Source: Nocardioides conyzicola
GTDB lineage: Bacteria > Actinomycetota > Actinomycetes > Propionibacteriales > Nocardioidaceae
Direction: 5' to 3'
Assembly (NCBI RefSeq): GCF_039543825.1
Contig: NZ_BAABKM010000005.1
Coordinates: forward strand, 124,001 to 188,000
Length of the DNA: 64,000 bases
Part shown: positions 27,964 through 38,015 of the stretch, piece after piece
Position numbering within the stretch: position 1 is the stretch's first letter
Layout: the number at the start of each line of letters is the position of its first letter
Program-made: the position numbers and the translations under genes
The notes under the pieces: generated by a model
Seen by the model: the letters and a program-made list of their open reading frames with translations, nothing else
The model's database searches: none
Told to the model about the DNA's origin: nothing

Positions 27964-28515
27964 GTGGACAAGGAGTTCTGGGCGTCGTTCAGCCATGACC
28001 CGCGCGATGCGCAGTACCAGTCCATGCGGGCCTCGGACCAGGACCGTGGGGTGGTGCAGCAGGCGCTCACCGAGGGGTACGCCGACGGGCGGCTCGACCG
28101 CGAGGAGTTCGACGAGCGGATGGACCGGGCGACGCAGGCGCGGACCCTCGGCGAGCTCGCGCCGATCGTGTCGGACCTGGTCGCCCCGACCCGTCTCACG
28201 CCGAGCCGCTCCGGGCTGGCCCACGCGACCCCCGACGAGATCCATCGGCGCGCGGTCGCCGCGTGGCGCTCGGACGTGCGCGAGGCGGCGGCGGGCTTCC
28301 TGATCCCCAGCCTCATCTGCCTGGTCATCTGGTCGCTGGTGATGTGGGGCGAGTTCTTCTGGCCCGGCTTCGTGATGCTCGGGACCGGTATCAACCTCCT
28401 GCAGACCGCCATCCGGCGCGACGACCTGATCGCGAGCCACGAGCGCAAGCTCGAGAGGAAGCAGGCGAAGGAGCTCGGCCAGCCCTGGAAGCCGAACGAC
28501 AAGGCCTCCGAGTGA
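27964..28515 (+). CDS. DUF1707 protein with a two-helix membrane segment
   Basis: 183 residues. The N-terminal half contains the DUF1707 pattern MRASDQDRGVVQQALTEGYADGRLDREEFDERM (about 20-52), a small domain of actinobacterial envelope proteins. Two membrane helices follow (about 105-150: AAGFLIPSLICLVIWSLVMWGEFFWPGFVML), then a basic tail. The function is unknown. It overlaps the downstream channel gene by four bases (GTGA), so the two are co-translated. GTG 27964 is chosen over a frame to 27907 because of the -10 spacing. Confidence 0.78.
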   Translation: MDKEFWASFSHDPRDAQYQSMRASDQDRGVVQQALTEGYADGRLDREEFDERMDRATQARTLGELAPIVSDLVAPTRLTPSRSGLAHATPDEIHRRAVAAWRSDVREAAAGFLIPSLICLVIWSLVMWGEFFWPGFVMLGTGINLLQTAIRRDDLIASHERKLERKQAKELGQPWKPNDKASE

Positions 28516-29183
28516 GGACCCGCCAGCACGTCGACACGGCCCTGGCCCACCCGTCGGCGATCCTGCTCGCCGCCCAGCTCGTCGCCGTGCTGGCGTATCC
28601 CTTCCTGCAGGGCTCGATCGGCGGCCGGGCCGTCCTCGGCGTGGTCCAGCTCGGTGTCGTGGTCGCGGCCGTCGCCGCCGTCCGCCTGACCCCCGCCCTC
28701 ACCTGGGTGGCCGCGTTGCTCGGCGGGCCGGCCATGGTCCTGACCGTCCTCGAGGCCTGGCAACCCCACAACGACGCGATCGTGCTCGCGTCCGCCTCGT
28801 TCCACGTGCCGTTCTACTTCTACATCTCGTTCGCGATGCTGCGCTATCTCTTCCACGACGACCGGGTCACCCGCGACGAGCTCTTCGCGACCGGCGCCGC
28901 GTTCACGGTCGTCGCCTGGGGCTTCGCCTACGCGTACGCCGCCTGCCAGGTCATCTGGCCGGGCTCGTTCACCGGCGGCGACGGGGGCGGCGACAGCAGC
29001 TGGTTCGAGCTGCTCTTCCTGTCCTTCACGACCCTGACCAGCGTCGGGCTCTCCGACGTCCTCCCGGTCGAGGGCCACGCCCGCTCCTTCGCGATGATCG
29101 AGATGATCGCCGGCGTGTTCTACGTCGCGCTGGTCGTCGCCCGGCTGGTCAGCCTCGCGGTCGTCCGGCACGAGCGACGCTAG
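28512..29183 (+). CDS. Ion channel-like membrane protein with atypical filter
   Basis: 223 residues. Five to six hydrophobic segments; the last two flank a pore loop WFELLFLSFTTLTSVGLSDVLP (about 170-191) like that of two-helix K+ channels (Ion_trans_2). The selectivity filter reads T-S-V-G-L-S-D in place of T-V-G-Y-G-D, so K+ selectivity cannot be assumed. Upstream helices may form a voltage-sensor-like or unrelated domain, without an obvious Arg ladder. It is coupled to the DUF1707 protein by overlap. Confidence 0.7.
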   Translation: MRTRQHVDTALAHPSAILLAAQLVAVLAYPFLQGSIGGRAVLGVVQLGVVVAAVAAVRLTPALTWVAALLGGPAMVLTVLEAWQPHNDAIVLASASFHVPFYFYISFAMLRYLFHDDRVTRDELFATGAAFTVVAWGFAYAYAACQVIWPGSFTGGDGGGDSSWFELLFLSFTTLTSVGLSDVLPVEGHARSFAMIEMIAGVFYVALVVARLVSLAVVRHERR

Positions 29184-29548
29184 AGCGAGTCCCAGCCCTC
29201 GGGGCGGTGCTTCCTGGGCAGCTTCGACACGACGAGCCGGTAGGACTCGTCGACGGCCTCGAGCAGCTCGTCGTCCGGGATCGCGCCGGCCCAGGAGAGG
29301 TCGTTCCAGCCGGACCGGCCGATGTACCGCATCACGCTCGCGTCGTCCGGGTAGCGGTGCAGCCACTCGTCGGCCACGTCGCGGTTCGGGCCGCCCTTCA
29401 CGCCGACCCCGGCGTCCCCGAGGAACGCGAAGATCTTCCCCGCCTCCCCCGGCCCGACCTTGATCACGGTGTGGCTCGGGTCCCACGGGTGGTCGACCCA
29501 CGCCCCGGGCTTGGCGAGGCAGTGCTCCTGCATCTCCGCAGCGTCCAT
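29180..29548 (-). CDS. MmcQ/YjbR family protein
   Basis: 122 residues matching the MmcQ/YjbR fold: an N-terminal helix ending HPWDPSHTVIKVG, KIFAFLGDAGVGVKGGPNRDVADEW, then the C-terminal LLEAVDESYRLVVSKLPRKHRP. The family is described as having a CyaY-like DNA-binding fold, but its role is not established. It overlaps the convergent channel gene by four bases. Confidence 0.78.
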   Translation of the reverse strand: MDAAEMQEHCLAKPGAWVDHPWDPSHTVIKVGPGEAGKIFAFLGDAGVGVKGGPNRDVADEWLHRYPDDASVMRYIGRSGWNDLSWAGAIPDDELLEAVDESYRLVVSKLPRKHRPEGWDSL

Positions 29549-29559
29549 GGGACCCAGTC

Positions 29560-30114
29560 TCAGTCGTCGTCCTCGTCGTCGTCGAGCAGGCCGTCCTTGC
29601 GGGCGGCGGCCACGATCTTGCGGACGTTCGTGAGGGTGCCGCAGTCGGCGTCGATCTGGTGGTTGCGCTCGGTGGCGAACTGCTCACCGAGCTCGGCGCG
29701 CACCTGGGGACCGACCTCCTCGCGGGCGGGGTTGAGGATCGTCAGCTCCTCCTCGGTCAGGTGGTGGTTGACCACCTTCGCGAGCTCCTCGACGGCGTCG
29801 TCGAAGGCCTGGGTGTCGGTGCCCTTCAGCTCGAGCACGGCCAGCAGCGCCTCGTTGCCCTCGGCGTGCTCCTCCTCGCCGTGCTCGGCCTCGTGCGCGC
29901 CGACCGCGCCCTTCGTGCGCAGCTTGGGATAGACGTACTTCTCCTCCGCCTCCGCGTGGGCGACGTGCAGGGTCGCGAACGCACGGCGTACGGCGTCGCG
30001 GTCCTGGCTGCTGTCACGCAGGTCGCGCAGCAGCGTCTCGAAACGGCGGTGGTCGTCGAGGATCAGCTCTACGACGTCCCCCTGGAGCGGGCGTCCGAGA
30101 TCGATGTTCGTCAT
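29560..30114 (-). CDS. Hemerythrin HHE domain protein
   Basis: 184 residues. A four-helix bundle with spaced His/Glu ligands: LILDDHRRFE, LHVAHAEAEEKYVYP, AHEAEHGEEEH and VVNHHLTEEELTILNP, the HHE pattern that binds a di-iron centre for O2, NO or redox sensing. The C-terminus is strongly acidic (LLDDDEDDD). The start is ATG 30114, where TACCTT lies six bases upstream, suggesting a leaderless mRNA. A single-gene unit; proposed roles include oxidative or nitrosative stress. Confidence 0.85.
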   Translation of the reverse strand: MTNIDLGRPLQGDVVELILDDHRRFETLLRDLRDSSQDRDAVRRAFATLHVAHAEAEEKYVYPKLRTKGAVGAHEAEHGEEEHAEGNEALLAVLELKGTDTQAFDDAVEELAKVVNHHLTEEELTILNPAREEVGPQVRAELGEQFATERNHQIDADCGTLTNVRKIVAAARKDGLLDDDEDDD

Positions 30115-30167
30115 GCCGGCAAGGTAGCCCGTCGCGGGCCGAGCGAAACCCGGCCCGACGAGTCGCC

Positions 30168-30977
30168 TCAGAAGGAGCAGAGGACCTGGGCCTTCGCCAG
30201 GGTGGCCTGCGCACCGCCGTGCTGCTGCGACGTACCCGACGGGTTGTCCGCGGTCCACTCGAAGGCCAGCCGGAAGACGCCCTGGAGGCTGAGGGTCTTC
30301 AGCTCGGACGTCGCCAGCGCGAAGGTCTTGCTGTAGCGGCTCCCACCGTCGGCGACGATGTCGATCGTCGCCGTCGCCAGGTCGTCGCTGTCGTCACCGT
30401 TGCCGACGCGACCGGTGAGCCGGAGGCACTGGCGTTCCAGGTTCCAGTCGACCATGCCGGCGTTGGCCCACGGCTCCGCGTAGCCCACGAACGCCGGGCC
30501 GTACTCGTGCGCGTTGATCGACACCGAGCTGACGTCGTTCGTGTACGACGAGCGGCGCACGTCGAGGTCGGTCAGGTTCTGCCACCGGTAGACGGTCACC
30601 TTCACCGAGGCGCTCGTGCCGGCCTTGATCCTGCCGTCCTCCCGGACGACCGCGCGGTAGTGGCGGACGCCGGGAGTCGTCGGCTTGTCGCGGTAGGTGA
30701 ACCCACCCTTCCTGGTGGTGCTCAGCACCGCCTCCGGGCGCCACTTCGCGTCCCCGATGCGCTTCTGGAGCACCACCTCGGTGCCCTTGCGCACGGGCTT
30801 CACCCTGCCCGACAGGACGAGACGATGACCCGCGACGACCGTCGCCGTGCTGGCGGCCAGCGTCGGCTTGAACGCCGCGCGCCGCTCGGCGGGCGCCGCC
30901 GTCGCCACCGGTGCGGCCAGGGTCGCGATGAGGGCGGCGGTGAGACCCGCGGCGCCGGTCCTGGTGCTGAGCTGCAT
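30168..30977 (-). CDS. Secreted protein with Ig-like domain and NPCBM-like C-terminus
   Basis: 269 residues. A clear Sec signal peptide (about 1-28, ending VATAAPA). Residues about 40-125 read like an Ig-like beta-sandwich (LVLSGRVKPVRKGTEVVLQKRIGDAKW, GGFTYRDKPTTPGVRHYRAVV). Residues about 130-269 resemble a carbohydrate-binding NPCBM-type module (LTDLDVRRSSYTNDVSSVSINAHEYGPAFVGYAEP) with two Cys. Probably exported; ligand unknown. Confidence 0.6.
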   Translation of the reverse strand: MQLSTRTGAAGLTAALIATLAAPVATAAPAERRAAFKPTLAASTATVVAGHRLVLSGRVKPVRKGTEVVLQKRIGDAKWRPEAVLSTTRKGGFTYRDKPTTPGVRHYRAVVREDGRIKAGTSASVKVTVYRWQNLTDLDVRRSSYTNDVSSVSINAHEYGPAFVGYAEPWANAGMVDWNLERQCLRLTGRVGNGDDSDDLATATIDIVADGGSRYSKTFALATSELKTLSLQGVFRLAFEWTADNPSGTSQQHGGAQATLAKAQVLCSF

Positions 30978-31057
30978 GGTGGTGTCCTCCTCGCGGGCAC
31001 CCGGGCGGCGCCTCACCCAGGACAGCGCTGGCCGGGCCCGGTGCGTTACACCGGCGC

Positions 31058-32350
31058 TCAGGCCCCCCGGGCGATCCCCTCGAGCTCGTCGCGGTCGACG
31101 ACCCGACGGGTGCGGACCCGGTAGCGGACGACCTGCGTGAGGCCGAGCGCCCAGATGAAGTACTGCGTGCTCATCGCCCAGCGGAACGCCGACGGGGTGT
31201 AGTCGCTGCCCCCGCCCGGCGTACGCCAGTCGAGCACCACACCGATCACGATCACCAGCACGAGGCTGGCGACGAAGCCGCCCTGGTTGATGATGCCGCT
31301 GGCGCTCGCGAGCCGTTCGTGCGGGTTGGAGGTGCGCCCGACGTCGAACCCGATCATCGACGCCGGACCGCCGATGCCGACGACGACCACGAGGACGACG
31401 AGCAACCAGGTCGGGGCGTGGCCCGGCCAGGTGAGCACGACGGTCCACACGGTCACGATGCTGCTCACGATCACCAGCACCATCGTCGAGCGGTGCCAGG
31501 GGTGAGCGCCGACGAGCCAGCCCAGGGTCGGGCCGGCGGCCATCACCGCCAGCACCATCAGCGTCAGCAGCAGGCCGGCCGTCGCCGACGACTGGTGCTC
31601 CCCCTTCACGAAGAACGGGTAGCCCCAGAGCAGGCTGAGCGCGGTCGCGCTGAACTGGGTCGAGAAGTGCATCCAGAAGCCGAGGCGGGTGCCGGGATGC
31701 GCCCACGACGACGCCAGGCTGTGGCGCACCTGCGCGAACGAGAGGGTCGGGCCGCGGAGGTGGCGCGTGGTCGGCGAGTCGTGGAGCACCAGCAGCACCG
31801 CCACGGCGAGGGCGACGCCGAGCGACGCCGCGAGCAGGTAGGCCTTGGTCCAGCCGAGGTGGCCGAGCGCCCAGGTCATGGGGACGGCCGCGAGCACCGC
31901 GCCGAGCTGGCCGAGGGTGCCGGTCAGCTGGGTGAAGAACGGGATGCGCCGGGCCGGGAACCAGGTCGCGACCAGCCGCAGCACGCAGATGAAGGTCATG
32001 GCGTCGCCCATGCCGACGAAGACCCGTGCGACCAGCGCCGCGGGATAGCTGTGCGCCAGCGCGAAGCCGCCTTGAGCGAGGGTCATCAGGACCAGCCCGG
32101 TGAGCAGCACGCTGCGTGACCCGAACCGGTCCACCAACAGCCCGACCGGGATCTGCATGCCGGCGTACACCAGCAGCTGGAGCATCGTGAACGTCGCCAG
32201 CTGGGAGGCCGAGATGTCGAACCGCTCGGTCGCCGCCAGGCCCGCGACCGCGAGCGAGGACCGGTGGAAGACCGCCACGAGGTAGACCAGGAGCCCGACC
32301 AGCCACACCGACCACGTACGTGCCGTGATGGTGGTGGCCTGGGTTGTCAC
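31058..32350 (-). CDS. Major facilitator superfamily transporter
   Basis: 430 residues with twelve hydrophobic segments. MFS signatures are GLLVDRFGSRSVLLTG between helices 2 and 3 (GxLxDRxGxR) and a second-half cytosolic loop after helix 8. The start is taken as GTG 32350 because TAGCAT lies just upstream and there is no ribosome binding site, consistent with a leaderless mRNA. The substrate is not evident. A single-gene unit between a secreted protein and a DivIVA-like gene. Confidence 0.8.
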   Translation of the reverse strand: MTTQATTITARTWSVWLVGLLVYLVAVFHRSSLAVAGLAATERFDISASQLATFTMLQLLVYAGMQIPVGLLVDRFGSRSVLLTGLVLMTLAQGGFALAHSYPAALVARVFVGMGDAMTFICVLRLVATWFPARRIPFFTQLTGTLGQLGAVLAAVPMTWALGHLGWTKAYLLAASLGVALAVAVLLVLHDSPTTRHLRGPTLSFAQVRHSLASSWAHPGTRLGFWMHFSTQFSATALSLLWGYPFFVKGEHQSSATAGLLLTLMVLAVMAAGPTLGWLVGAHPWHRSTMVLVIVSSIVTVWTVVLTWPGHAPTWLLVVLVVVVGIGGPASMIGFDVGRTSNPHERLASASGIINQGGFVASLVLVIVIGVVLDWRTPGGGSDYTPSAFRWAMSTQYFIWALGLTQVVRYRVRTRRVVDRDELEGIARGA

Positions 32351-32396
32351 TCCCGCAATGCTAGGTGCGCCGACCGACTGGCCCGACCCGGGTGTC

Positions 32397-32777
32397 TCAG
32401 CCGCGGCCGAAGAGCCGCGACAACAGGCCGCGCTGCTCCTCGATGACGCTGGGAGCGGGATACGTCGCCGGCGACACGGCGGGCGTCGGCGGCGGGTCGG
32501 CGTACATCGCAGGCGTGGTCTCGCCGCCGGTGGCCGCCTCGACGATCCCGGCGAGGAACCGGTCCACGTCACCCATGTCGTAGCCCTCCCGCAACCGGAC
32601 CGGGGTGAACCGGGCGGCGGCGACCAGCTGGTCGACCGGCTGACCTGAGCCGAGGGCGGCGGTCAGCTGGTCCAGGAGCTGGTCCACCTCGCCCATGTCG
32701 TAGCCCTCACGGAGGCGCACCGGCCTGAAGCGGACGTTCCTGATCTCCTGGAGCAGCGATTCGACGTTGGTGGGCAC
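32397..32777 (-). CDS. Small protein with two DivIVA-type N-terminal motifs
   Basis: 126 residues. Residues 16-38 and 56-78 are near-identical copies of R-F-x-P-V-R-L-R-E-G-Y-D-M-G-[ED]-V-D, exactly 40 residues apart. This is the DivIVA N-terminal membrane-targeting/curvature motif, normally present once and followed by a coiled coil. Here no coiled coil follows; the rest is a Pro-rich linker and a short C-terminal RGLLSRLFGRG amphipathic end. TAGGTT lies six bases before GTG 32777, so the mRNA is probably leaderless. A role in polar growth or septation is inference. Confidence 0.75.
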   Translation of the reverse strand: MPTNVESLLQEIRNVRFRPVRLREGYDMGEVDQLLDQLTAALGSGQPVDQLVAAARFTPVRLREGYDMGDVDRFLAGIVEAATGGETTPAMYADPPPTPAVSPATYPAPSVIEEQRGLLSRLFGRG

Positions 32778-32798
32778 GGCGCCAACCTAGGGCAGACC

Positions 32799-33236
32799 TC
32801 AGTCCAGGCAGAACTCGTTGCCCTCGGGGTCCTGCATCACGATGTGGCCGCCGCTCATCGGCGGCGCGGGCTCGTGGCGCTCGACCCGGGTCGCCCCGAG
32901 CCCGACGAGGCGATCGCACTCGGCCTCGAGCGCGGCCATCCGCTCGTCGCCCTCCAGGCCGGGGGCGGCCCGGACGTCGAGGTGCACGCGGTTCTTGGCC
33001 GACTTGCCCTCGGGCACCTGCTGGAAGAACAGCCGGGGGCCGGCTCCGGCCGGGTCCTCCGATGCGGAGGCCATGTTGCGCCTCTCCGGCGGCAGCGTCT
33101 CCGAGAAGGCGTCCCAGGAGTCGAAGGTGGGCGGCGGGGGCGGGAGCTCGTAGCCGAGGGTCGCGTTCCAGAACTTCGACAGCGCCCGTGGGTCCGCGCA
33201 GTCGAAGGTGACCTGCACCTGCTTGACCGTGCTCAT
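32799..33236 (-). CDS. VOC family (glyoxalase-like) protein
   Basis: 145 residues. The halves start [25 protein letters not shown] and [11 protein letters not shown], and it ends [14 protein letters not shown], the beta-alpha-beta-beta-beta pattern and closing Glu of the vicinal oxygen chelate superfamily. Substrate unknown. ATG 33236 overlaps the UvrB stop as ATGA, so it is co-expressed with the repair helicase, possibly just by operon placement. Confidence 0.8.
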   Translation of the reverse strand: MSTVKQVQVTFDCADPRALSKFWNATLGYELPPPPPTFDSWDAFSETLPPERRNMASASEDPAGAGPRLFFQQVPEGKSAKNRVHLDVRAAPGLEGDERMAALEAECDRLVGLGATRVERHEPAPPMSGGHIVMQDPEGNEFCLD

Positions 33237-35353
33237 TTCGCACCTGCCTCCATCATCTGCCGCAGCTCCTTCTTCAGGTCGCCGATCTCGTCGCGCAGCC
33301 GGGCGGCGACCTCGAAGTGCAGCTCGGCGGCCGCGCCCTTCATCTGGTCGGTGAGCTCCTGGATCAGCTGGGCGAGCTCGGCACTGGGCAGCCCGGCGAG
33401 ACCGCTCGTGTGCTGACCGGCGTCACCGCCGGCCAGCCGGGACAGCGCCGGTACGGGCGCCTTCCGCTTCTTCGGGTCCTGCTGCTGCCAGGTCTGGAGG
33501 AGCTCGTGAGTCGACTCCTCCTCACGCGCGAGCATCTCGGTGATGTCGGCGATCTTCTTGCGCAGCGGCTGGGGGTCGACGCCGGCGGCCACGTTGTAGG
33601 CCACCTGCTTCGCGCGCCGTCGGTTGGTCTCGTCGATCGCCTTCTCCATGGAGGGCGTGATCTTGTCGGCGTACATGTGGACCTGGCCGGACACGTTGCG
33701 GGCCGCACGTCCGATCGTCTGGATCAGCGACTTGTCGGAGCGCAGGAAGCCCTCCTTGTCGGCGTCGAGGATCGAGACCAGCGACACCTCCGGCAGGTCG
33801 AGGCCCTCGCGGAGCAGGTTGATGCCGACGAGCACGTCGTACTCCCCCATCCGCAGCTCGCGCAGCAGCTCGATGCGGCGCAGGGTGTCGACCTCGGAGT
33901 GGAGGTAGCGGGTGCGGATGCCGGCGTCGAGCAGGTAGTCGGTGAGGTCCTCGGACATCTTCTTGGTCAGCGTCGTGACGAGGACCCGCTCGTCCTTGTC
34001 GGCGCGGGTGCGGATCTCGTGGATCAGGTCGTCGATCTGGCCCTTGGTCGGCTTGATCACCACCTCCGGGTCGATCAGGCCGGTCGGTCGGATGATCTGC
34101 TCGACCGTGTCGCCCTCGACCTTGTCGAGCTCGTAGTCGCCGGGCGTCGCCGACAGGTAGATGGTCTGCCCGATCCGGTCGAGGAACTCCTCCCACCGCA
34201 GCGGACGGTTGTCCATCGCGCTCGGCAGCCGGAAGCCGTGGTCGACCAGGTTGCGCTTGCGCGACATGTCGCCCTCGTACATGCCGCCGATCTGCGGCAC
34301 CGCGACGTGCGACTCGTCGATCACCACGAGGTAGTCCTCGGGGAAGTAGTCGAGCAGGCAGTTGGGCGCCGAGCCCCGGGTGCGGCCGTCCATGTGCATC
34401 GAGTAGTTCTCGATGCCGGAGCAGGAGCCGACCTGGCGCATCATCTCGATGTCGTACGTCGTGCGCATCCGCAGCCGCTGCGCCTCGAGCAGCTTGCCCT
34501 GCTTCTCGAAGGCCGCGAGCTGGTCCTCGAGCTCGAGCTCGATGCCCCGGATCGCCTTCTCCATCCGCTCCGGGCCCGCGACGTAGTGGGTGGCCGGGAA
34601 GACGTAGAGCTCCTTGTCCTCGGTGACCACCTCGCCGGTGAGCGGGTGGAGCGTCATCAGCCGCTCGATCTCGTCGCCGAAGAACTCGATGCGGACCGCG
34701 TGCTCCTCGTAGACCGGGAAGATCTCCAGGGTGTCGCCGCGGACCCGGAAGGTGCCGCGGGTGAAGGTCATGTCGTTGCGGGTGTACTGGATCTCGACCA
34801 GCTGGCGCAGGATCGCGTCCCGGTCGCGCTCGTCGCCCACGCGCAGCCGCAGCATGCGATCGACGTACTCCTGCGGGGTGCCCAGGCCGTAGATGCACGA
34901 GACGGTGCTGACCACGATCACGTCGCGCCGGGTGAGCAGGCTGTTGGTCGCCGAGTGCCGCAGCCGCTCGACCTCCTCGTTGATCGAGGAGTCCTTCTCG
35001 ATGTAGGTGTCGGTCTGGGGGACGTACGCCTCGGGCTGGTAGTAGTCGTAGTAGGAGACGAAGTACTCGATCGCGTTGTCCGGGAAGAGCTGGCGCAGCT
35101 CGTTGGCGAACTGGGCGGCCAGGGTCTTGTTGGGTTGGAGCACGAGCATCGGTCGCTGGACCTGCTCGGCCACCCAGGCCACGGTCGCGGTCTTGCCGGT
35201 GCCGGTGGCACCCAGCAGGACGACGTCCTTGACGCCGCCGTCGACGCGCTTGGTGATCTCCTTGATCGCCGCCGGCTGGTCGCCGGACGGCTCGTAGTCG
35301 GAGACGACCTTGAAGGGCGCCACCCGGCGCTCGAGATCTGTCACTGGTCGCAT
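33233..35353 (-). CDS. uvrB: Excinuclease ABC subunit UvrB
   Basis: 706 residues, full length. Walker A GATGTGKT (48-55), the beta-hairpin region [17 protein letters not shown] that probes damaged DNA, DESHV (motif II), [11 protein letters not shown] and QTIGRAARN (helicase motifs V-VI), and a C-terminal UVR domain ([20 protein letters not shown]) for UvrC contact. It loads onto damage with UvrA for nucleotide excision repair. ATG 35353 follows TAGGCT by six bases, suggesting a leaderless mRNA. No LexA-type box was seen in the short upstream region. Confidence 0.97.
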   Translation of the reverse strand: MRPVTDLERRVAPFKVVSDYEPSGDQPAAIKEITKRVDGGVKDVVLLGATGTGKTATVAWVAEQVQRPMLVLQPNKTLAAQFANELRQLFPDNAIEYFVSYYDYYQPEAYVPQTDTYIEKDSSINEEVERLRHSATNSLLTRRDVIVVSTVSCIYGLGTPQEYVDRMLRLRVGDERDRDAILRQLVEIQYTRNDMTFTRGTFRVRGDTLEIFPVYEEHAVRIEFFGDEIERLMTLHPLTGEVVTEDKELYVFPATHYVAGPERMEKAIRGIELELEDQLAAFEKQGKLLEAQRLRMRTTYDIEMMRQVGSCSGIENYSMHMDGRTRGSAPNCLLDYFPEDYLVVIDESHVAVPQIGGMYEGDMSRKRNLVDHGFRLPSAMDNRPLRWEEFLDRIGQTIYLSATPGDYELDKVEGDTVEQIIRPTGLIDPEVVIKPTKGQIDDLIHEIRTRADKDERVLVTTLTKKMSEDLTDYLLDAGIRTRYLHSEVDTLRRIELLRELRMGEYDVLVGINLLREGLDLPEVSLVSILDADKEGFLRSDKSLIQTIGRAARNVSGQVHMYADKITPSMEKAIDETNRRRAKQVAYNVAAGVDPQPLRKKIADITEMLAREEESTHELLQTWQQQDPKKRKAPVPALSRLAGGDAGQHTSGLAGLPSAELAQLIQELTDQMKGAAAELHFEVAARLRDEIGDLKKELRQMMEAGAK

Positions 35354-35465
35354 GCCACGAGCCTAGACGGGCCATCCGACATGGCCATGTGGCCGATGTT
35401 GCGGGCGCCCGTGCTGCCCTCAGGCTTGGCCACCAGATCATCGCCTCGTGACCTAGGGGATGTCG
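35354..35465. promoter_or_regulatory. Divergent promoter region uvrB/conservon
   Basis: 112 bases. It contains the 12-bp palindrome ACATGGCCATGT (35379-35390), the uvrB -10 TAGGCT on the minus strand, and AGGGGA before the conservon start. The palindrome lies where it could affect either gene. Confidence 0.45.
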
Positions 35466-38015
35466 ATGTCACGCACACTTTTCCACGTCTCGGGCTGGAG
35501 CCTGCGCCGCAAGCTGATCCTCGTGGTCGCCTTCCCGATGCTCTTCGCCGCGACGTTCGGCACGCTCCGCGTCCACAAGGAGCTGGCCGAGAGCAGCGAG
35601 CACGCCGCGGCCGCCAGCCAGGTGACCGTGCTCCCCCCGGCGGTCGCCTACCTCAACGCCGCGGAGAACGCGGCCGTGGTCGCGCGGCGCAAGACGAGCG
35701 CGGTCGACCCCAAGCGGGACGCCGCGACCAAGGACGTGGAGGCCGCTGCCCAGCGGTTCGAGTCCGCGACGGCCCAGGCCGACCTGACCCCGGCCCAGCG
35801 CAAGCAGGTCGCCGCGATCCTCGACCTGAGCCAGCAGCTGCGCAACGGCGAGGCCTACCTCAGCGTCGGCCAGTCGGTCTCCCAGGTCCGGCAGCTGCAC
35901 CGCGGCATCACCCAGCTGGTCGACCAGATCATCAACGAGCAGGCCGCGCCGGAGCCGCTGCTCCCCGTCGTCGTCCAGGCCATCGACGGCCGGCTGTCGC
36001 TGGCGATGCAGCAGTTCCAGGTCGCGTACGAGGGCGGCAACCTCCTGAGCCAGTCGGACCTCGCCGCCGAGCTCGGCGTCGAGTCGTCGGCCATCGACCG
36101 CCTCGGCGCGTCCCTGGGCTCGACCGAGCCGCTCGTCATGCAGCTGACGAGCGGCAACGCCCAGCGGTTCGACACGGTGCGCACCGGCGGCGACGACCTG
36201 GGCACGAGGTCGGCGTACAAGCCGTACGACGAGCTCACCGCCCAGCTGTTCGCCGACATCGACGGCGACCTGACCGCGGCGGCCAGGAGTGCGCGACAAC
36301 TCGCGATCGCGAGCGCCGTGGTCACCGGCGTGGCCCTTCTGGTCGCCGTGCTCCTCACCCTGATGGTGGCGCGCACCCTCACCCGCCCGATCCGTCGGGT
36401 GCGGGACGGCGCGATCCAGGTGGCCAACGAGGAGCTGCCCGAGGCGGTCGCGCGGATCCGGGCCGGCGAGCAGCCGGGCGAGATCACGCCGATCGACGTG
36501 ACCACCGAGGAGGAGATGGGCCAGCTGGCCCGCGCCTTCGACACCCTCCACCGCCAGGCGATCACGCTGGCCTCCGGTGAGGCGGAGCTGCGCTCGCAGG
36601 TGGGCGACATGTTCGCGACGCTGTCGCGGCGCAACACCACCCTGATCAACCAGCAGCTCGGCCTGATCGAGGACCTGGAGCGCGACGAGGAGGACCCGCG
36701 CCGCCTCGAGAGCCTCTTCCGGCTCGACCACCTGGCCTCGCGGATGCGGCGTACCGCCGAGAGCCTGATGGTTCTCGCGGACGCACCCACGCCCGGCACC
36801 GACGGCGCCGACCTGACCGTCGCCGACCTGCTCCAGGCCGCGATCGCCGGCGTGCGGGACTACCAGCGCGTGCAGATCCTCTCGACGCCCGACGGTCGCG
36901 TCGCCGGTGTCGCGGCGCCGGACATCGTGCACCTGCTGACCGAGCTGGTCGACAACGCCCTGAACTACTCGCCGCCGACCGCACCGGTCATGGTCGAGGC
37001 CGTCCGGACCAGCTCCGGCATCGAGGTCGAGATCGCCGACGCCGGTCTCGGCGTCGCGACCGGCGACCTGTCCCGCCTCAACGCGGAGCTCGCCTCCGGG
37101 GGCCAGGTCACCGCCGAGACCGCCCGCCGGATGGGGCTCCTCGTGGTCAGCCGCCTGGCCCGCCGCCGAGGCATCCAGGTCCGGCTCGAGCTCAACGAGC
37201 GCGGCGGCGTGACCGCCCGGGTGATGCTGCCCGCCGCGCTCCTGCCCGGAGGTACGGCGGCCTCGGTCCCGACGTCGCCGTCGTGGTCACCGGTCGCCGC
37301 GCCCACCCCGACTGCCGCGGCGGCGTACGACGCAGCACCGGCCGCCGCCGCGGCCACCACCCCGACCCTGGCACCCCGGCCCGAGCCCGTCGCCGCTGCG
37401 TCGACCGAGGACCAGTCCACGACCAGGTACCTCGCCGCCATCGACGCGCTCACCCGGCTCCCCCAGCGACAGCCGGCGCGGGTGTCGGAGCCACCGCCGG
37501 AGCCGGTCGCCGTCGTACCGGAGCCCGAGCCGGAGCCGGAGCCCGAGCCCGCACCGGTGCCGCTCGCGGTCGTGCCCCAGCCCCGTCCGGAGCCCGAGCC
37601 GCAACCCGAGCGGCCACCGGAGCGCGAGCCGCTGCGGGAGCCGATGCCTGCTGGAGGACCGATCGCCACCGAGGAGTCACCGATCTACGCGACGTTGCAG
37701 TCCAACTGGTTCAGCAGCTCCGGCGACCACGCCCAGGGCTGGGCGACGACCGAGGTCGAGGCCGGGTGGGAGGCGGCGCACCGCGCCACCGAGTCGCCGA
37801 GCGAGACCGTCAGTCCCAGCGGCCTGCCGGTCCGCCGGCCCGGTCAGCGGCTCGTCCCGGGTGGCGTGACGGCTGCGGCACCGCCGGTGGTCCGCGACCC
37901 CGAGGCCATCCGGGCCCGGCTGGCGGCGCACGCCGCAGGTGTCTCCCGGGGCCGCACCACCGCCGTCGCCCCGACGTCCGCCGACCCGTCACACCAGGAA
38001 GCCGACCCCGCATGA
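35466..38015 (+). CDS. cvnA: Conservon sensor histidine kinase-like protein CvnA
   Basis: 849 residues from ATG 35466, six bases after GGGG. Membrane helix (about 15-33), an extracytoplasmic nitrate/nitrite-sensor-like helical domain (about 35-275), a second helix (about 278-300), a HAMP segment, then an H-box-like region with [24 protein letters not shown] and an ATPase with [12 protein letters not shown]. The phosphoacceptor His of ordinary kinases is replaced in this motif, as in Streptomyces CvnA proteins. The C-terminal 250 residues are disordered, with a Pro-Glu repeat (about 676-690). First gene of cvnABCD. Confidence 0.88.
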   Translation: MSRTLFHVSGWSLRRKLILVVAFPMLFAATFGTLRVHKELAESSEHAAAASQVTVLPPAVAYLNAAENAAVVARRKTSAVDPKRDAATKDVEAAAQRFESATAQADLTPAQRKQVAAILDLSQQLRNGEAYLSVGQSVSQVRQLHRGITQLVDQIINEQAAPEPLLPVVVQAIDGRLSLAMQQFQVAYEGGNLLSQSDLAAELGVESSAIDRLGASLGSTEPLVMQLTSGNAQRFDTVRTGGDDLGTRSAYKPYDELTAQLFADIDGDLTAAARSARQLAIASAVVTGVALLVAVLLTLMVARTLTRPIRRVRDGAIQVANEELPEAVARIRAGEQPGEITPIDVTTEEEMGQLARAFDTLHRQAITLASGEAELRSQVGDMFATLSRRNTTLINQQLGLIEDLERDEEDPRRLESLFRLDHLASRMRRTAESLMVLADAPTPGTDGADLTVADLLQAAIAGVRDYQRVQILSTPDGRVAGVAAPDIVHLLTELVDNALNYSPPTAPVMVEAVRTSSGIEVEIADAGLGVATGDLSRLNAELASGGQVTAETARRMGLLVVSRLARRRGIQVRLELNERGGVTARVMLPAALLPGGTAASVPTSPSWSPVAAPTPTAAAAYDAAPAAAAATTPTLAPRPEPVAAASTEDQSTTRYLAAIDALTRLPQRQPARVSEPPPEPVAVVPEPEPEPEPEPAPVPLAVVPQPRPEPEPQPERPPEREPLREPMPAGGPIATEESPIYATLQSNWFSSSGDHAQGWATTEVEAGWEAAHRATESPSETVSPSGLPVRRPGQRLVPGGVTAAAPPVVRDPEAIRARLAAHAAGVSRGRTTAVAPTSADPSHQEADPA

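Noticed and set aside
33317..35465. Plus-strand open frame of about 700 codons opposite uvrB
   Set aside because: Antisense shadow of UvrB, with Val/Leu/Asp composition and no motif.
35354..35465. LexA/SOS box upstream of uvrB
   Set aside because: No GAAC-N4-GTTC-type dyad is present; only an unrelated 12-bp palindrome.
37500..37630. Tandem repeat or CRISPR-like array
   Set aside because: It is an in-frame Pro-Glu coding repeat of CvnA, imperfect and without spacers.
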